Shown: positions 34,050 through 45,957, numbered from the stretch's first letter. The stretch is 64,000 nt of DNA from Undaria pinnatifida (GCA_012845835.1 JABAKD010000002.1:19978129-20042128); one strand, 5' to 3'. The notes: generated by a model not told the origin, from the sequence alone. Made by a program: numbers and translations.

Positions 34050-35300
34050 AAGGGTCCAGTACCGTAGAATATGCCAATAATCCGAACCGGCACGTAATCG
34101 TCAATGTTGAATACCCAAAACCCGTTTTTTCTCCTCTGAGATCTCGAATGGTTCTCTTTCGGCGTAGGTGAAATCCACACAGGTGGTCGGCGGGTTTACC
34201 TCTGGTGCTCGTTTGACGTGCATGTTTGTCGAAGGCCTCCTCGACGCTTGGATTGGATCTCGCACTATCGGTCTCGTGATGCGATACATCCGGTGCGACT
34301 CCAGTCGTAGCAGAATGTGCGTCCCCGGGCGAAATATCAGGTAAAACTCCTCCTGACAAGAACACTCAAGCTTCTTGCGGTAGGTGTCCAGCCCTTGATG
34401 ACGATTATCCGATCTCTGGTGACGATAACGCTTCTGGTTTTTGATGAGCACGCTTCAACTCCGGTCGATGACGCTCCGCCTGTTGTTGTAGATGACTTTT
34501 AGTCTTCCAAAAGGTTGTCCTCGTAGTAGCACACAAAAAACGCTCCGCCTCAGTGACAGTGGCCTCCTTGGGCGTGCTGTCCGGGATTTGCGCACGTTGA
34601 CGCCCAGTGTCTGTGACAGTAACCTCCTCAGGCGTGTTTTTTCAGCCCGTTAGTGTGCCCTCCTTCTTGGTCGTAAGATTCTGTCCATACCACTTGGATA
34701 CCCTTCTCTGTTGGGGCGTTGCCGTCGTAGTGTACTCCATGGCTATGCCGAAGTTGGCGCATAATTCTTGTATCTCTCTACGCGCGCTCGTTTCCCTTGG
34801 CGTCGGCGCATGCACGTGCTGCTGGAACTACAGCAGGCGTTGGTGACGTATCAGCCGTGCCTCCCAAGGCGCGAAGGTGTATTTCTTAGGAGCATAGGCC
34901 CTTGTCTCCTGGGTGTTGGGTGAGCGGAAGCGAAGTGTTGCTGTCGAACTGCAAGTGAGGGTTTCCCGTCTCAAGGATAGTGGTTACCCCTGACTGTGTT
35001 GCTATGACCGAGGAGAAGACGACCAGACCAGGTGCGAACATGGCATTTGATGCGAACAGGAACACGCTGGCCAGTCTGGTCGATGATACATACCCAGATG
35101 GTGCCTGTTTCTGTTGCGAATACCTTCTCGTTTTCGGCGGTCACGATGGTCTTCGGCTCCTTCAGCTTCTTGGAATCCCTCATGTTGTTCCGCAGTCTTG
35201 GAATCAGCTCCTAGTCTATCATATGGTCCGACGCGCCGCTGTCCACAATCACCGTAAACCCGTCGGTGTTGGGGTGAAAACCCCTTTAGCCGCTGCCAGC
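34050..35300 (-). pseudogene. Ty1/copia-type retroelement remnant (PR and INT pieces)
   Basis: Read on the minus strand, about 35270-34985 encodes an aspartic protease region with VDSGASDHMID, followed by an in-frame stop and then KTIVTAENEKVFATETG. This is the copia pattern of DSGA..H followed by a G-rich strand. Further downstream, about 34850-34670, comes EIQELCANFGIAMEYTTTAT then PQQ, matching the end of the copia integrase core (GI..E.T...TPQQNG). The expected PQQNG reads PQQRR here. Stops and frameshifts separate the pieces, and no reverse transcriptase or LTRs were found. It is a decayed, truncated copy. Confidence 0.7.
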
Positions 35301-35878
35301 TAGCAGTCCTGTAATCGCGAATCCGTTGATCGACCGGTAAAGGTGTACACACAAAACTGCCCGGGAACGCGTGGTAATGACTCAAGACGGTGACACAGAA
35401 CCCTCTCTTGTTATTATCCAGCCGTCGAGTGACAGCTCATGGCGAATCATGCAGAAAAACGCCCGGTAAAATCAATCCCTCATTTACCCCGCCGCGTGTC
35501 CCCTTGAACCTCACGCATAGTCTAAATCCCTCATCAATATTTAGAACTCCCTAAAATAAGATGGGTCATATCCGCCGTGTTCATGAGCAGCAGAAAATCC
35601 CTGAGTTCTTCACATGAGGAGCTCAATAGTTCATTCGAAAAGAAAACGAAGGCATTCGTTCGCACAACCCGACCAAGCTTCTATGCCCCTTAGTCCTGAA
35701 GAAATATGTACTCGTGAAACTATTTCACTAACCCGCAGTTCCTCACATGAGGAGCTCAATCACTCAGGGACTTTTGACCCAATGATACAACTGCAACCCC
35801 TACCGTGGGATGACTCATGGGCACAACCAACACCCCTCTTTCTCATTATATACGACGATTACACTAATACCCCCCCTG
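35301..35878. other. no gene; dispersed repeat at 35612-35705
   Basis: The segment with GAGGAGCTCAATAGTTCATT, then CGCACAACCCGACCAA and CCTTAGTCCTGAAG, recurs in diverged form at about 44027-44125. CACATGAGGAGCTCAAT also occurs twice locally, near 35611 and 35743. Confidence 0.55.
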
Positions 35879-38800
35879 CTATGTACATGACAAGCCAAAC
35901 ATCGCGGAATTGAGATACATCGCAATATCATTTTGGATACTACACGGGCACCCCCAAAGGGGAATGCGCCGGTTGATAAGGACGTTGGCCATACCTTCAG
36001 CCGTAAACTCGGCGGCAATGACAGCGGACATGTTCCCGCGGCGGCTAAAACGGTCGGTGACAAGCAAGATGCAGGTGTTACGCCGGGACGTGACCGGCAA
36101 TGCCCCAACATTGTCCACACTGACCGCGACACCCGACGCCGGACGGAGGGGAATCGAGATGACGGGCCAACGAACCGTTATTTGCGGTGTCTTCCGCGCT
36201 TGACACTAGACAGTGGTGCAGTCAGCAGCGGGTTCAAGTGCTCGTTCTATCCACCGATCGAAAAGTTGGAGCATGAAAATTGTACGGGCCGTGCCGAGGT
36301 GACAGGAAACAGTTGAGTGGCACGCTTGCATTATCCAAGGGTGCATGAGTAACGGCACATACATTCGAACTGGCTCGTCACCCAAAAAACAAGAAGCGTG
36401 TCCGCCGGGCGTAGGGAACTGGGGGTCGGGGTTGGATTACGGACGAGACAATGCTCTCGTTGGCAGAATGGAGATGGCCTTTGCCCGCGAGCTCCTGAAT
36501 CTCCGATAGAGAGGGGCGCTGTTACGGGGGAAAAGGCGCTAAGACATCGGTGGGCAGGGCCAATGATCGGCCGAGAAAAATGTATTGGAAGGCGGCGTAG
36601 CACGCAGGCTCTGTCTGTTACTTCTCCCAGTCCACCTGCGAATAATTGCGCAGCGGGATCGCCAAATTGCTATTCGGCAGCAGCGCCGAGGGCGTCCAAC
36701 ATGGCCTTAGGGGCGGAGGGAGGCCCCAAAGGGGTCGAGAGTCCTAAAAGCGGAGCGCTCAAAGGCTTCGCTTGGTCGCGGTCGGACGGGATGGGTACCG
36801 CCGGGACAGGCGTTAGAGCCCGAGAAGGGCCCGTGGCAACGGCCAAAGGTGGTCAAGAGCGCGGAACGCGCGGCAGAGGGTCGAACCGAGAAGAAGATGA
36901 CCGAGGGACGCTGTCGGGTCCGAAATAATAATCAACAGCGGGCGACATGGCGCCGGCTGCAGCGGCTGTTCTTCGGTGTGTCCGAGTGGAGATGCGGCCC
37001 GAGGGCGGCAGTGCCACTGAATCCTCCGAAGGGGCGTAGGGGCCGGCGGGGATAAATCGGCCGGCGGGGATAAATCTGGTGGAGCAGCCGCGAAGGGCAC
37101 CGCGAAAGCCGGTGTGACAGCGGCGTCGGTGGCAGACAAAAATGGTGCGCGACCGAGGCGGTCATCACCGGTATCGACGAAGGCAGAAACACGGGCGACG
37201 AACCTCCCGGTAGGAGCGGAAAGGTCATCAATCCTCATGCGTGGCCCGTGTGCGCGAAAATCATGAAAATCAGGGAGAGTCAAAAGGGAGCCCACCCAAA
37301 GGGCGCTATTGGGTCGAGGCACCAGTCACCCAGGCCGATGCGGGGGACGGGTGTAAAGGACGTGTGTAGGCCACGGGCCTGGCGAGATATATGGCCCTAT
37401 TGTCTACAGGGGTGAGACGGCTAGACGCTGCGGTCGTGCTCTGTCACCGGCTGTGGCAGACGGCAGGGGAAATAAGCATTACCGTCGGCGCTACCTGTTC
37501 GGTACTCGAGTGTGTAATCGAACGCGGTGAGATACTTGAGCCACCGCTGGACTCGTGCGATGCGGTCCCCAACTTTTCCGATATTTTCCTGATCCTTGTG
37601 ATCCGAAAAAAGACTGAACTTCGTGCCCCAAGGTAGCCTCGAAGGCGCTTTTTCGCCCAAACAATGTTATTTGCTTCCCAGTCAAGCGGAGTCCAATGCA
37701 TTTCCGAATCGAGGGTAGCGCGGCTAAGGTAGGCGATAGGGCTCATGGAGCTGTCGGGCTGCTCCTGCTCAAGCGTAGCACAAAAACCATCGATGCTACG
37801 TCGTAGTGCACCCGGAATAGGCCGGAGCCGTTCTCCATGGCGTCCCAATTGGGAAAGACCAGGACCGATGGAACGGCGAGCTCCAAGAGCAAGTCACACC
37901 CAATGGCTTCCATGGTACGCTTGAACAGAACTCTGACGCCCTTCTTGAGGAGGGCGTTGATTGGTTGAATGCGTTTGGTCATATCTCCCAGAAGCTTTCG
38001 GTAGGCCGCCCAGGAGAGAGCTCAATTTTTTCAGATCGCGGGGCATGGGCATGAGGGTTAAAGACGACACTTTCTCAGCGTTTGCACGCACGCCCGCGGG
38101 CGAGATGGAGTGACCCAGGAAATCGGCGCCCGTCGCGGCGAGCCGAGCTTTCGATTGAGACAGCTCAAGACTGTGCTCGCGTAGTCGCCCGAAGAAGGCA
38201 CGAATGGTCTTGAAGTGGGCCGACGGGGCTGAATCGAAGACAAGTACATCGTCAGGGTACGCCGCAACCTGTTATAAACCCTTGCTAATCTCGTTAATAA
38301 CCTTGGCAAACCGGACAGGCAGTGCATTGCTTCCCTGAAGCATAGCGGGTCACGCGTAAAGGTCCGTTGGGGGGCAAAACGCCGTTAGTGGAACCGTCTC
38401 CTTGTGCGTGGTTATGTGATGAAACTACGACACGAGGGCAAAGAGGGAGAAAACGCGACCTTTGCCCAAAGAGTCCAGGGCGTCATCCACACGCGAGATG
38501 GGCAGCTGACTGAGTCTGCTGGTGATGTCGTTGATATTTTTGTGGTTAACAGTCATCCGAGCACCGCCAGATTTGTCCAGGACGATCACCAGAGGGCTCG
38601 AGTACGGCTAAGTCGAATGTTGGACCAGACCGGCAACGGGATACTGATTGAGACTGGCGTCCATCTCTTTGGCCAAAATCGGGTTGATGCGATGGAGCCC
38701 CGAGGTGTCAGGTGCGCTGCCCTCCGGTACCAAAATATCCGAAGGCCTCAGAGAGCAAGAGCAAAAATCCGCTTTAGCTCTGGAAAAAATGCCCGGAAAA

Positions 38801-39860
38801 TCACAGAGAACGTCGCCTAGCTGTTCGATGGCTAAAGGTGTCCACTTTGAGCTATGTAAATCAATGGCTATGTCGCGCAAAGGCGTCGGCAGACGGTCCC
38901 GGACGCGCAGGACGAAGCACGTTGTTCGGAAGTGAAATGGTCGAGCAGGGAAGGCGAGGTCGAGGCCATGGTTGCAGCTGCTGTGAGGCAGAAATCCGAA
39001 ACCGCCGCAACCTCAGGCACGTCCGTGGACGGGGAGAGGACGGGGGCTCTGTTCGTACGCTGGAAAACGTCAATGGGCGCGCACGTTAATGGGGCGCGGG
39101 CGACTCCCAGAAGGTCGCCGGGCTCAAGGTCGGCTGTGCCAACCATGGGAAGGACCTGTCGCCCTGAGGCGACAAAGTGTTCTTCGGCAAAAGGAAGGTC
39201 CGGCAGAGGCAGCATTTCGACGAGATAGGGGCCCTTAAGAGCTTGTGAGCCGTTAGTGCGGACCAAGAGGCTCGTCTGACAAAGTGACGCCATCGGCGCC
39301 ATCGTGACGGAGGTGAAACCCACACTGCCAGAGGTGAGGGTATCGGGTACGAAAGCCGATGCACCCGTGGGGGCAGGGTGTGATCACGTCAGCTCCCGGA
39401 ACTCCTCTGGTCAGACGGGCGGGGAGGGAGCAAGCGGCAGGAGCGCATGCTGAAACGCATCCAGCTACTATCGCATCCCAAGAGCACCGCGTGATGCATA
39501 ACCGAGGCGGGGACAACACAGACCCACACGGCAAGGGAGCTCTTTGGCCGCCCAACCCGGAAGAATTGAACGCTCAAACGGACGCTCGTCGAGGTAAGCA
39601 GGGGAGAAGATTTGCCGGATCCCTCCGAGGAACGAGGAGCAGAGTCCTGCTTGCAATGGACGGTGGCCGCGCCAGCCCAAAACATCTGCTATAAAACGTC
39701 TCGACGGATGAAGTCTGAGGGGAGGCCGTATATAAGAGCGCGACACAGCCCAAAGCCGTGGATGCGGTGGTCCCACTGTCAACAGCGTTTTTGGTGGTAA
39801 AGTAAGCTTCGTTGAGCGTAATCGTGCCGCCGACGAGAACCGGGCCTTTCTCGGGGAGCT
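35879..39860 (-). pseudogene. decayed Ty3/gypsy pol, sister of the intact element
   Basis: In minus-strand order it parallels the intact pol at 50291-55801, with frameshifts and stops throughout. The protease-to-RT linker is at about 39690-39100 (SLAVWVCVVPA; TADLEPGDLLG). The RT N-terminus is at 38880-38608 (LGDVLCDFPG, RINPILAKE), and the RT core is at about 38327-38050, with YPDD where the intact copy has YLDD. RNase H is at 37850-37421 (SIDGFCATLEQEQ; SDHKDQENIGKVG). A Pro-rich linker at 37322-36813 follows (LPDFHDFRAHGPRM), then the integrase core at 36120-35880 (TDRFSRRGNM; IPLWGCP). The C-terminal domains and LTRs are missing. Confidence 0.85.
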
Positions 39861-40089
39861 AGGGCGTGTCCGCGAGGGCGGGGACGGCTCAAGGAAAGGG
39901 CGACAGCCAGCACATCGGGGCTGTGGTCATCTGGCGCGTGAGAAGAATGAGTCGAAAACTCCGAAGGAAGGCCGGGGCAAGCTCGTGCCGAACTCCAAGG
40001 GGCGGCAATGGCGCGGGGGTATTGCACGATTTCCCTCGGACGATGTCGGAGTGCAGAACTGAGGAGAACAGGAGGGGTCCTACGATGGA

Positions 40090-40740
40090 AAAACGAGAAA
40101 ACTGGTGGTAAATGGAATGGAAATATCTGCCAAAAAAAACTGCCCCAATAATAGATGGGAGAAACTGTGCGCAGAGAGTGGGAGGGGAAACAGTCGGGAC
40201 GGGAACAAGGCGCCTTATCGTCGGGAAGGTAGATGGTGCGGGAGCAGAAACGGGGGGGACGGCTGGGAAATCACCGTCGGGAACAAAATACCACACGGTT
40301 TCCCGTTCCCGGCCCGTCCCGTTCCGCTCCCGTCCCGACCACAATTTTTCTCGACCCCACTGTTACCACTCGTGCTGGACGCGTGCTACGATAGGTGCAC
40401 CACTTTTTTTTTTAGGTTCCTCAATTTGGGAGCTTAAGACACAACTCTCCCAAAAGCTGATCCGGAGAAAATCAAAACTACTACCGGATGAATAGTCCCA
40501 TGGCCTAGATACACAACAAGAATCATACCAAAAATCGCGTATTCCCGACGATTTTGGGTTAAGGACCTCCGTCATTCAGAAAATATTTTATACCAAAAGT
40601 GTTACCTCGATCGTAGCATGCGTCGCCGCTGGGATCTGCTATTTTCCTTTTTCCGGATTTTTGAGGTTTTCCACACCGGGAAGGCGTTTCTCATATATGC
40701 GGGAGTCGTCCCACGCTAGGAGCGCAGCAAACGTTTCCAC
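40090..40740 (+). repeat. dispersed repeat, partner at 62755-63440
   Basis: Shares long blocks with the second copy: ATGGAATGGAAAT, AATAATAGATGG(G/C)AGAAACTG, AGAGAGTGGGAGGGGAA, GGGACGGGAACA and CACACGGTTTCCCGTTCCC. Towards the end it also shares TTTTCCGGATTTT. This copy lacks the roughly 225-bp insertion seen in the partner. No protein is recognised. Confidence 0.82.
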
Positions 40741-40766
40741 ACCTCGAACAGATCAAATCCCATTTT

Positions 40767-41228
40767 TGGGATCTAGCTCTTTGTGGACAGATAGATCTGA
40801 TATTTGATTTTATTTGTATGATCTGCGGGACCTAGATCATATTTCACTGATGGGATCTGTACGATCTAGCTTTTACACACATGTTTGCCTGGGTGGGATC
40901 TGTATGATCTAGATCCTTCGCGTGTGTTTGCGTGGGTGGGATCTGTGGGATCTGTGGGATCTGCACATGTTTGCTGAATGGGATCTGTGGGATCTGTGGG
41001 ATCTAGATCATATTTGACTGATGGAGTCTGCATGATCTGCGGGATCTAGATAATACTTCACTGATGGGATCTGTATGATCTAGATCTTTCACACATGTTT
41101 GCCTGGGTGGGATCTGTATTATCTAGATCCTTCACATATATTTGCCAGGGTGGGATCTGCATGATCTAGATTCTTCATACATGTTTACCTGGATGGGATC
41201 TGTACGATCTGAAGGATCTCCATTTTCC
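40767..41228 (+). repeat. GATCT-rich minisatellite, array 1
   Basis: About ten irregular units built on GGGATCTGTATGATCTAGAT, then CCTTCACACATGTTTGCCTG. GATCT recurs every 10-25 bases. The same unit forms a second array at 43445-43985. Confidence 0.9.
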
Positions 41229-41745
41229 CCGCGGGTGATGGTCATGTACCAATACCTGGTATATCATAGAGCAGCGATCGTCTTTTTTTTTAGGGTTATT
41301 TTTACGAGGCAGTAGTACAACATGTTACCTACGTCACTGATTTTTGTAGAGTTTGTAGAGGAGTTGTATACCCTTCACGGGGAACGACCCGCCGCAATTT
41401 TCAATTTTCAGGCACGGGCGTCGTAGCTGCGCTGCAACCTGTCAAATAATTCGGGAAGGAGGGGCGATCATTGATATCTGTACTGTGGTTTTTGGTTCCG
41501 TTGCTCTTGTTTCACTGCATGCCCGCGGGTCGTCACACTGACAGCACTCCAGACAGCAGGCGCGTTCGTCTATACTCACGATTACCGTGCGGTTCGTACG
41601 GCGCAGGCAGCCCAGCCGCTGTAGTTTGTAGCCGCGAGTTGGTTAGTTTTGGGAACGGGGGAACTCCATGCTGTAGTTGAGTGGATACCCGCGGCCATGT
41701 GAGTTCAGTTTGCACATTAGACCTTTTCACTTGTGCGCTTTTTTC
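41229..41745. other. no gene seen
   Basis: Short open frames without motifs and no repeat recognised. Confidence 0.4.
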
Positions 41746-41905
41746 CGTATCGTGCGTTCTTAGGCGGGAAAGCGTAGTATTTCCCGGACGAATTTTGATT
41801 TCACTTGGTTTTTCGGATCTTCCTAGGGCTCCAGCATCTTTGTGTGACCACGGAATCTAGATTTTTGACAAGAGTTAATGTGAGAAAACAACAACAACAA
41901 CATAT
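41746..41905 (+). mobile_element. SINE-like retroposon with (CAA)n tail
   Basis: Begins CGTATCGTGCGTTCTTAGGC and ends in GAGTTAATGTGAGAAAACAA plus CAA units. Its closest relative is 45701-45852 in the opposite orientation, and both copies begin at the same base. A defined 5' end and a very short length suit a SINE-type unit rather than random 5' truncation. The 3' tail matches the LINE at 47218-48855. Confidence 0.75.
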
Positions 41906-41948
41906 CATACTGGACTGGCGCCAATAAAAAAAAACTTAAGTGTTCGTG

Positions 41949-42234
41949 TGTTAAGATACGGCCTCGAAAGGCCGGTAATTATCCGGATTGAGACCATTTG
42001 GATGGGTTTCGTATGACAAGATTGGCGTTTTATATTCGGGATAGTCAGGAAATAGATCGGAGGCACGAGCATCCGATCTCAGAAGCCATCCGGGGCTCTG
42101 GTTGAATCGAATAAAGCTGCGTCTCTACGAAGGTTAAGAAAGTGAGCACTCTCCGAGGACCTGCTCAATTGGCAGATCTGCAGGGGACACTCTGTATCTC
42201 CGCCCAGCTCCCTTACATTATGGCGTCGTCGGCA
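41949..42234 (+). mobile_element. family B LTR plus primer-binding site
   Basis: The LTR from TGTTAAGATACGGCC (41949) to CCTTACA (42217) matches the solo LTR at 7124-7396. It is followed after three bases by TGGCGTCGTCGGCAGCAC, a primer-binding site (42221 on) sharing its start with the intact gypsy element. A TRIM (T5) begins at 42241, so the body of the element is disrupted or lost. Confidence 0.85.
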
Positions 42235-42240
42235 GCACTT

Positions 42241-42613
42241 TGTCAAGGTATTAGTGAGGTATTAGTGCGTTTGACCACTTGCAAAAGGTTAGCCAATAGC
42301 TTACCCAAACTAAGCCTTACAACACTTTCCCCCCCTGAAACGGCGGGACGGGACAGGTCGGCCGGATATAAGGGCGGACTTGTCAATATCCAAGCCATTT
42401 CATTTCCTGGGTATACCGGGGAGAGTATTTTTCAAGTTCGACATAGGGAAAGTCTGAAAAAGTTCATTATGGTGGATGTGGGACTCGAACCCACGGTCGA
42501 AAAAACCCATGGTCTGTCGACGACGCCATTTGTTAAGGCATAAGTGGGGTATTAGTCCGTCTGACCGCTTGCAAAGTTTAACCAATAGCTTACCCAAACT
42601 GAGCCTTATAACA
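42241..42613 (-). mobile_element. TRIM copy T5, complete
   Basis: Two LTRs of about 85 bp (42241-42329 and 42531-42613) flank an internal region of about 200 bp. On the minus strand the order is: LTR, primer-binding site TGGCGTCGTCGACAGACC, tRNA-like T-arm, unique part, polypurine tract CAGGGGGGGAAAG, LTR. The immediate 4-bp flanks do not match. Confidence 0.9.
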
Positions 42614-43444
42614 CGTGCTTTATACGAGATCGGAGCTACATACAACGTAGCAGCCCTTGGTAGTTGCCGATTTTGGGATCTTGGTGGCTGCCGATTAAGC
42701 TCCCACGCACACACTGCCCAACTCCACAAGCACACAATCATGTGGAGCTCTAGCAGAGCACAAGCATAAACATGCAGATGTCGGGGGAAGCAGCTCTAGT
42801 GGCTCTGCACCCGCAGATGACACCGCCAGCGGGCAGCAAGGACGTTCCTCTGCCGATCCGGGGACATTTTTGCTTCGCGAGTGGCGCGAAACGGGATTTA
42901 CCCTTAACTGTCCCTTAACTGTCTAGTGGCATGTGTGGCATGGATGGCTGTGGTACCTTCGCTTTTAAATTGGAAGAACAGAAGTGCGAGGTAACTACAC
43001 AATATGATAGTGGCACCAACGTCCATACGGGGAAGTTGTAGCTGTGCAATTGAAATGACAATGACCTGCGCAGCAGGGTGCTGACTTTTCTGTTTTTTTG
43101 GCCGCATATTCTCGTTCATCGACTTTGCAAGATGCATATTACCTTCGCCGCGTTCCATTCATGGCAGGACTTCATCCCCATCCATCTTATTACGACCGAC
43201 CTGTACGAAGTAAGATCAACCCCACCTTCTCTACAAATTTACAGACAGGGTAGGGTAAGCTGCATCACGGAGAGCTGCCGCACATGTATGTGTTGCCTTG
43301 TGTAAGCTGTACAAAACTCGCCCTTGCACACACGTTTACGTTTGCCCGCGTGTATTCTGCATGGTCTAGCTCTTGTTTCACACACTTTTGCCAAGGCGGG
43401 ATCTTCATCACCTATGTTCTGAACGCACATTTTTTATGGTTTCC
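42614..43444. other. no gene seen
   Basis: Short open frames only; possibly the remaining body of the family B element, but nothing supports that directly. Confidence 0.35.
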
Positions 43445-43985
43445 GGGGTGGGATCTGTATGATCTGTGAGATCGATATTACATTATGTTTTCCGGTGGGA
43501 TCTGTATGATCTGCGGGATCTAGATAATGTTTTCTGGGCGGGATCTGTACGATTTACACACATGTTTTCCTTGGTGGGATCTGTATGATCTAGATCCTTC
43601 GCACATGTTTGCCTGGGTAGGATCTGTATGATCTGGATGATCTGCACATGTTTGCTGGTTTTGATCTATAGGATCTGTGGGATCTAGATCATGTTTCACT
43701 CATGGGATCTGTATGATCTAGATCCTACACACACGTTTGGCTGGATGGGATCTGTATGATCTAGATCTTTCACACATGTTTGCCTGGGTGGGATCTGTAT
43801 GTGATCTAGCTCCTTCACCCGTGTTTGCGTGGGTGGGATCTGTGGGATCTGTGGGATCTGCACATGTTTACTTGGGTGGGATCTGTGTGCTCTGCATGAT
43901 CTGCACATGTTTCGCCGGGTTAGATCTATAAGATCTAGATCTTATGCACAACTTTTCCATATCGGCCGAAAAGGATCTAGACGAT
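43445..43985 (+). repeat. GATCT-rich minisatellite, array 2
   Basis: The same irregular unit as 40767-41228 (GGGATCTGTATGATCTAGAT, CACATGTTTGCCTGGGTGG), in about twelve variants. Confidence 0.9.
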
Positions 43986-44129
43986 CTAGATAATCATCTG
44001 TCCGAGGTGTTTCTGCCAGCTCCTAACACGAGGAGCTCAGTATTTCACCCGAAAAACACTATTTCGCAGACGTTAGTTCGCGTAACCCGACCAACATCTC
44101 CATGTGCGTTAGTAGTCCTAAAACAAATG

Positions 44130-44703
44130 GGGGGTAGAAAAACAAAATAAACCACCTACCGTACATAAATATGATAGAGCAGTATAGTGGAAACTACAGT
44201 AGTTAATGAATTTATAAAATAGATGTTATGTTGGATCTATTAATAGCTCAAAATTCCCCACCTCATCAAGTAAAAATACCAACACTTACCCCTATAGTGA
44301 ACAAGAGAGTCTTACTACGATAGCCCCCCCAACGTTTCTTTATCAAAATTGGCCGGTTTTGACACCAGCTCCCGATCGTATCTCCTCAAATACGGTGTCC
44401 CTTGAATCCCCGACGTCATCGTTCGATGGACATTTGCGCGCAATAATATATATGGAGACCTTGTGTTAATAGCATCCTTCCTCGTGTCGAACAGCCATGA
44501 AACGTTCGTTAAAGAAAATCGCTGGTTTTGAGGGAGGTTATCGTAGAACCAGTCAAGATATATATAGGAAAAACTCACTCATACAGTATACGGAGTATTA
44601 CAAGTACCAAAAACGCAGCTTGCAAAGATGAGGATTGACCCGAAATCCGTCGAACTCACGGCTGACGTCCTTGAAATATTTTTTATTGAAATGGTATTCT
44701 CGT
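44130..44703 (+). repeat. left copy of an inverted pair
   Basis: Blocks 44130-44313 (GTATAGTGGAAACTACAGTA; CAAAATTCCCCACCTCA) and 44566-44703 (GTATTACAAGTACC; CGCAGCTTGCAAAGATGAG; ACGGCTGACGTCCTTGAAAT) recur complementary, in mirrored order, at 46085-46547. The gap between the two blocks here is an insertion (44314-44565) containing a decayed coding piece. Confidence 0.85.
44314..44565 (-). pseudogene. decayed coding fragment, partner at 45317-45520
   Basis: On the minus strand this reads MTSGIQGTPYLRRYDRELV then KPANFDKETLGGLS. It closely parallels MTSGCRGTLHIIRRYDREPV then KPAISSKKSLGGLP from 45317-45520, also minus. Similarity that is clearer at protein level suggests a former coding exon or element ORF. 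I do not recognise the family. Confidence 0.5.
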
Positions 44704-44917
44704 AAAAAAGCTACCATACATACTAAAATCGATAATTTCACGCTTGAGGTGGGATGATAAATGGGATGATGACTCATGGGACTCGAACTCCCCCTAAAAG
44801 TCGCGGGCTTTTTTTTGTTCTTGTTCCCCACCTACCTATAACCTTACAGCAGTGCGCTCTCGGAGCTGCTTGCCCGCACCAACAGTAGTAGCATAGTGGT
44901 ATTAAATAGTTGGCAGG

Positions 44918-45303
44918 TGTTAAGGTATTAGTGGGGTGTTAGTCCGTTTGACCACTTGCAAAAGGTTAACCAACAGCTTACCCAAACTAAGCCTTACGAC
45001 ACTCTCCCCCCCCTGAAACGGCGGGATACCAGGTCGGCCGGATATACGGGCGGACCTGTCAATTATCCAAGCCGTTTATTTTCCTGGGTATGCCGGGGAG
45101 AGTATTTTTCAAGTTCGACGTGGGGAAAGCCTGAAAAAGTTTGTCCATAGATAGGTGGATGTGGGGTTTGAACCCACGACCCGTAAAAACCCATGGTCCT
45201 GCCGTCGACGCCATTTGTTAAGGTGTTAGTCGGTTATTAGTCCGTTTGACCACTTGCAAAGAAAGGGTTAACCAATAGCTTACCCAAACTAAGCCTTATA
45301 ACA
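44918..45303 (-). mobile_element. TRIM copy T6, complete, CAGG target duplication
   Basis: LTRs at 44918-45006 and about 45217-45303 flank the usual internal region. The element runs from TGTTAAGG to TTATAACA and is bordered by CAGG on both sides (44914-44917 and 45304-45307). A 4-bp duplication matches that of the gypsy element. Confidence 0.9.
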
Positions 45304-45316
45304 CAGGTGAGTTGTT

Positions 45317-45520
45317 CTACGGTGGTAGCCCCCCCAAACTTTTCTTCGACGAAATCGCTGGTTTCAAAACCGGCTCCCGGTCGTATCTCCTGATGATATG
45401 CAATGTCCCTCGACACCCCGACGTCATCGATCGATACGCCTTTGCACACAAGAAGATAGACTTACTTACTAATATCTTTCTGCTGAAAGCGCTCGGTTGG
45501 TGCATCCCTGGCGTCTCCGA
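45317..45520 (-). pseudogene. decayed coding fragment, partner at 44314-44565
   Basis: Minus-strand frame with KILVSKSIFLCAKAYRSMTS, then GCRGTLHIIRRYDREPV and KPAISSKKSLGGL. Upstream in the same frame is QEIKEKLDRSASKLDRPTSE, which is echoed by KEKLELDRSA on the minus strand near 61160-61190. The family is unknown. Confidence 0.5.
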
Positions 45521-45649
45521 GGTCGGACGGTCCAGCTTACTTGCGGAACGGTCCAGCTTTTCTTTGATTTCTTGCTCCACCTTATATCTATTTCTGTTAC
45601 AAATATATATATCGATTTTTTTATGGGGATCATTTTTTTTTTCCGATGA

Positions 45650-45875
45650 CACCCAGATTAGAACTACCGAAGACCAAGATTATAAGCGGACAGTCTATCT
45701 GTTGTTGTTGTTCTCAAATTAACTCTTGTCAAAAATCTAGAGTCCGTGGTCACACAAAGGTGCCGGAGCCCTAGGAAGACCCGAAAAACCAAATGAAATA
45801 GAAATTCGTCCGGGAAATACAACGCTTTCCCGCCTAAAACGCACGATACGACATCTACTAGACCACAATGTCACA
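45650..45875 (-). repeat. tRNA-like repeat t1, split by a SINE-like insert
   Basis: Minus-strand tRNA-like sequence (45650-45700 and 45853-45875) is interrupted at its D-arm by the retroposon at 45701-45852. ATCT is duplicated at 45697-45700 and 45853-45856. Joined conceptually, it matches copy t2. Confidence 0.78.
45701..45852 (-). mobile_element. SINE-like retroposon, minus copy
   Basis: The minus-strand copy of the 41746-41905 family. It has a (CAA)4 tail, GAGTTAATTTGAGAA, CGGACTCTAGATTTTTGACA and GGGTCTTCCTAGGGCTCC, up to the common 5' start CGTATCGTGCG. It is flanked by ATCT duplications within a tRNA-like repeat. Confidence 0.82.
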
Positions 45876-45957
45876 TTGATATCTATTTTATTTTTACAAA
45901 TAAATTGATAAATAAATACCGAGAATTTTTCATGAGGATATATATATTTTTTTTCCG

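Noticed and set aside
40767..43985. CRISPR-like array
   Set aside because: The GATCT units are irregular, with no constant repeat/spacer structure and no cas genes, in a eukaryotic context.
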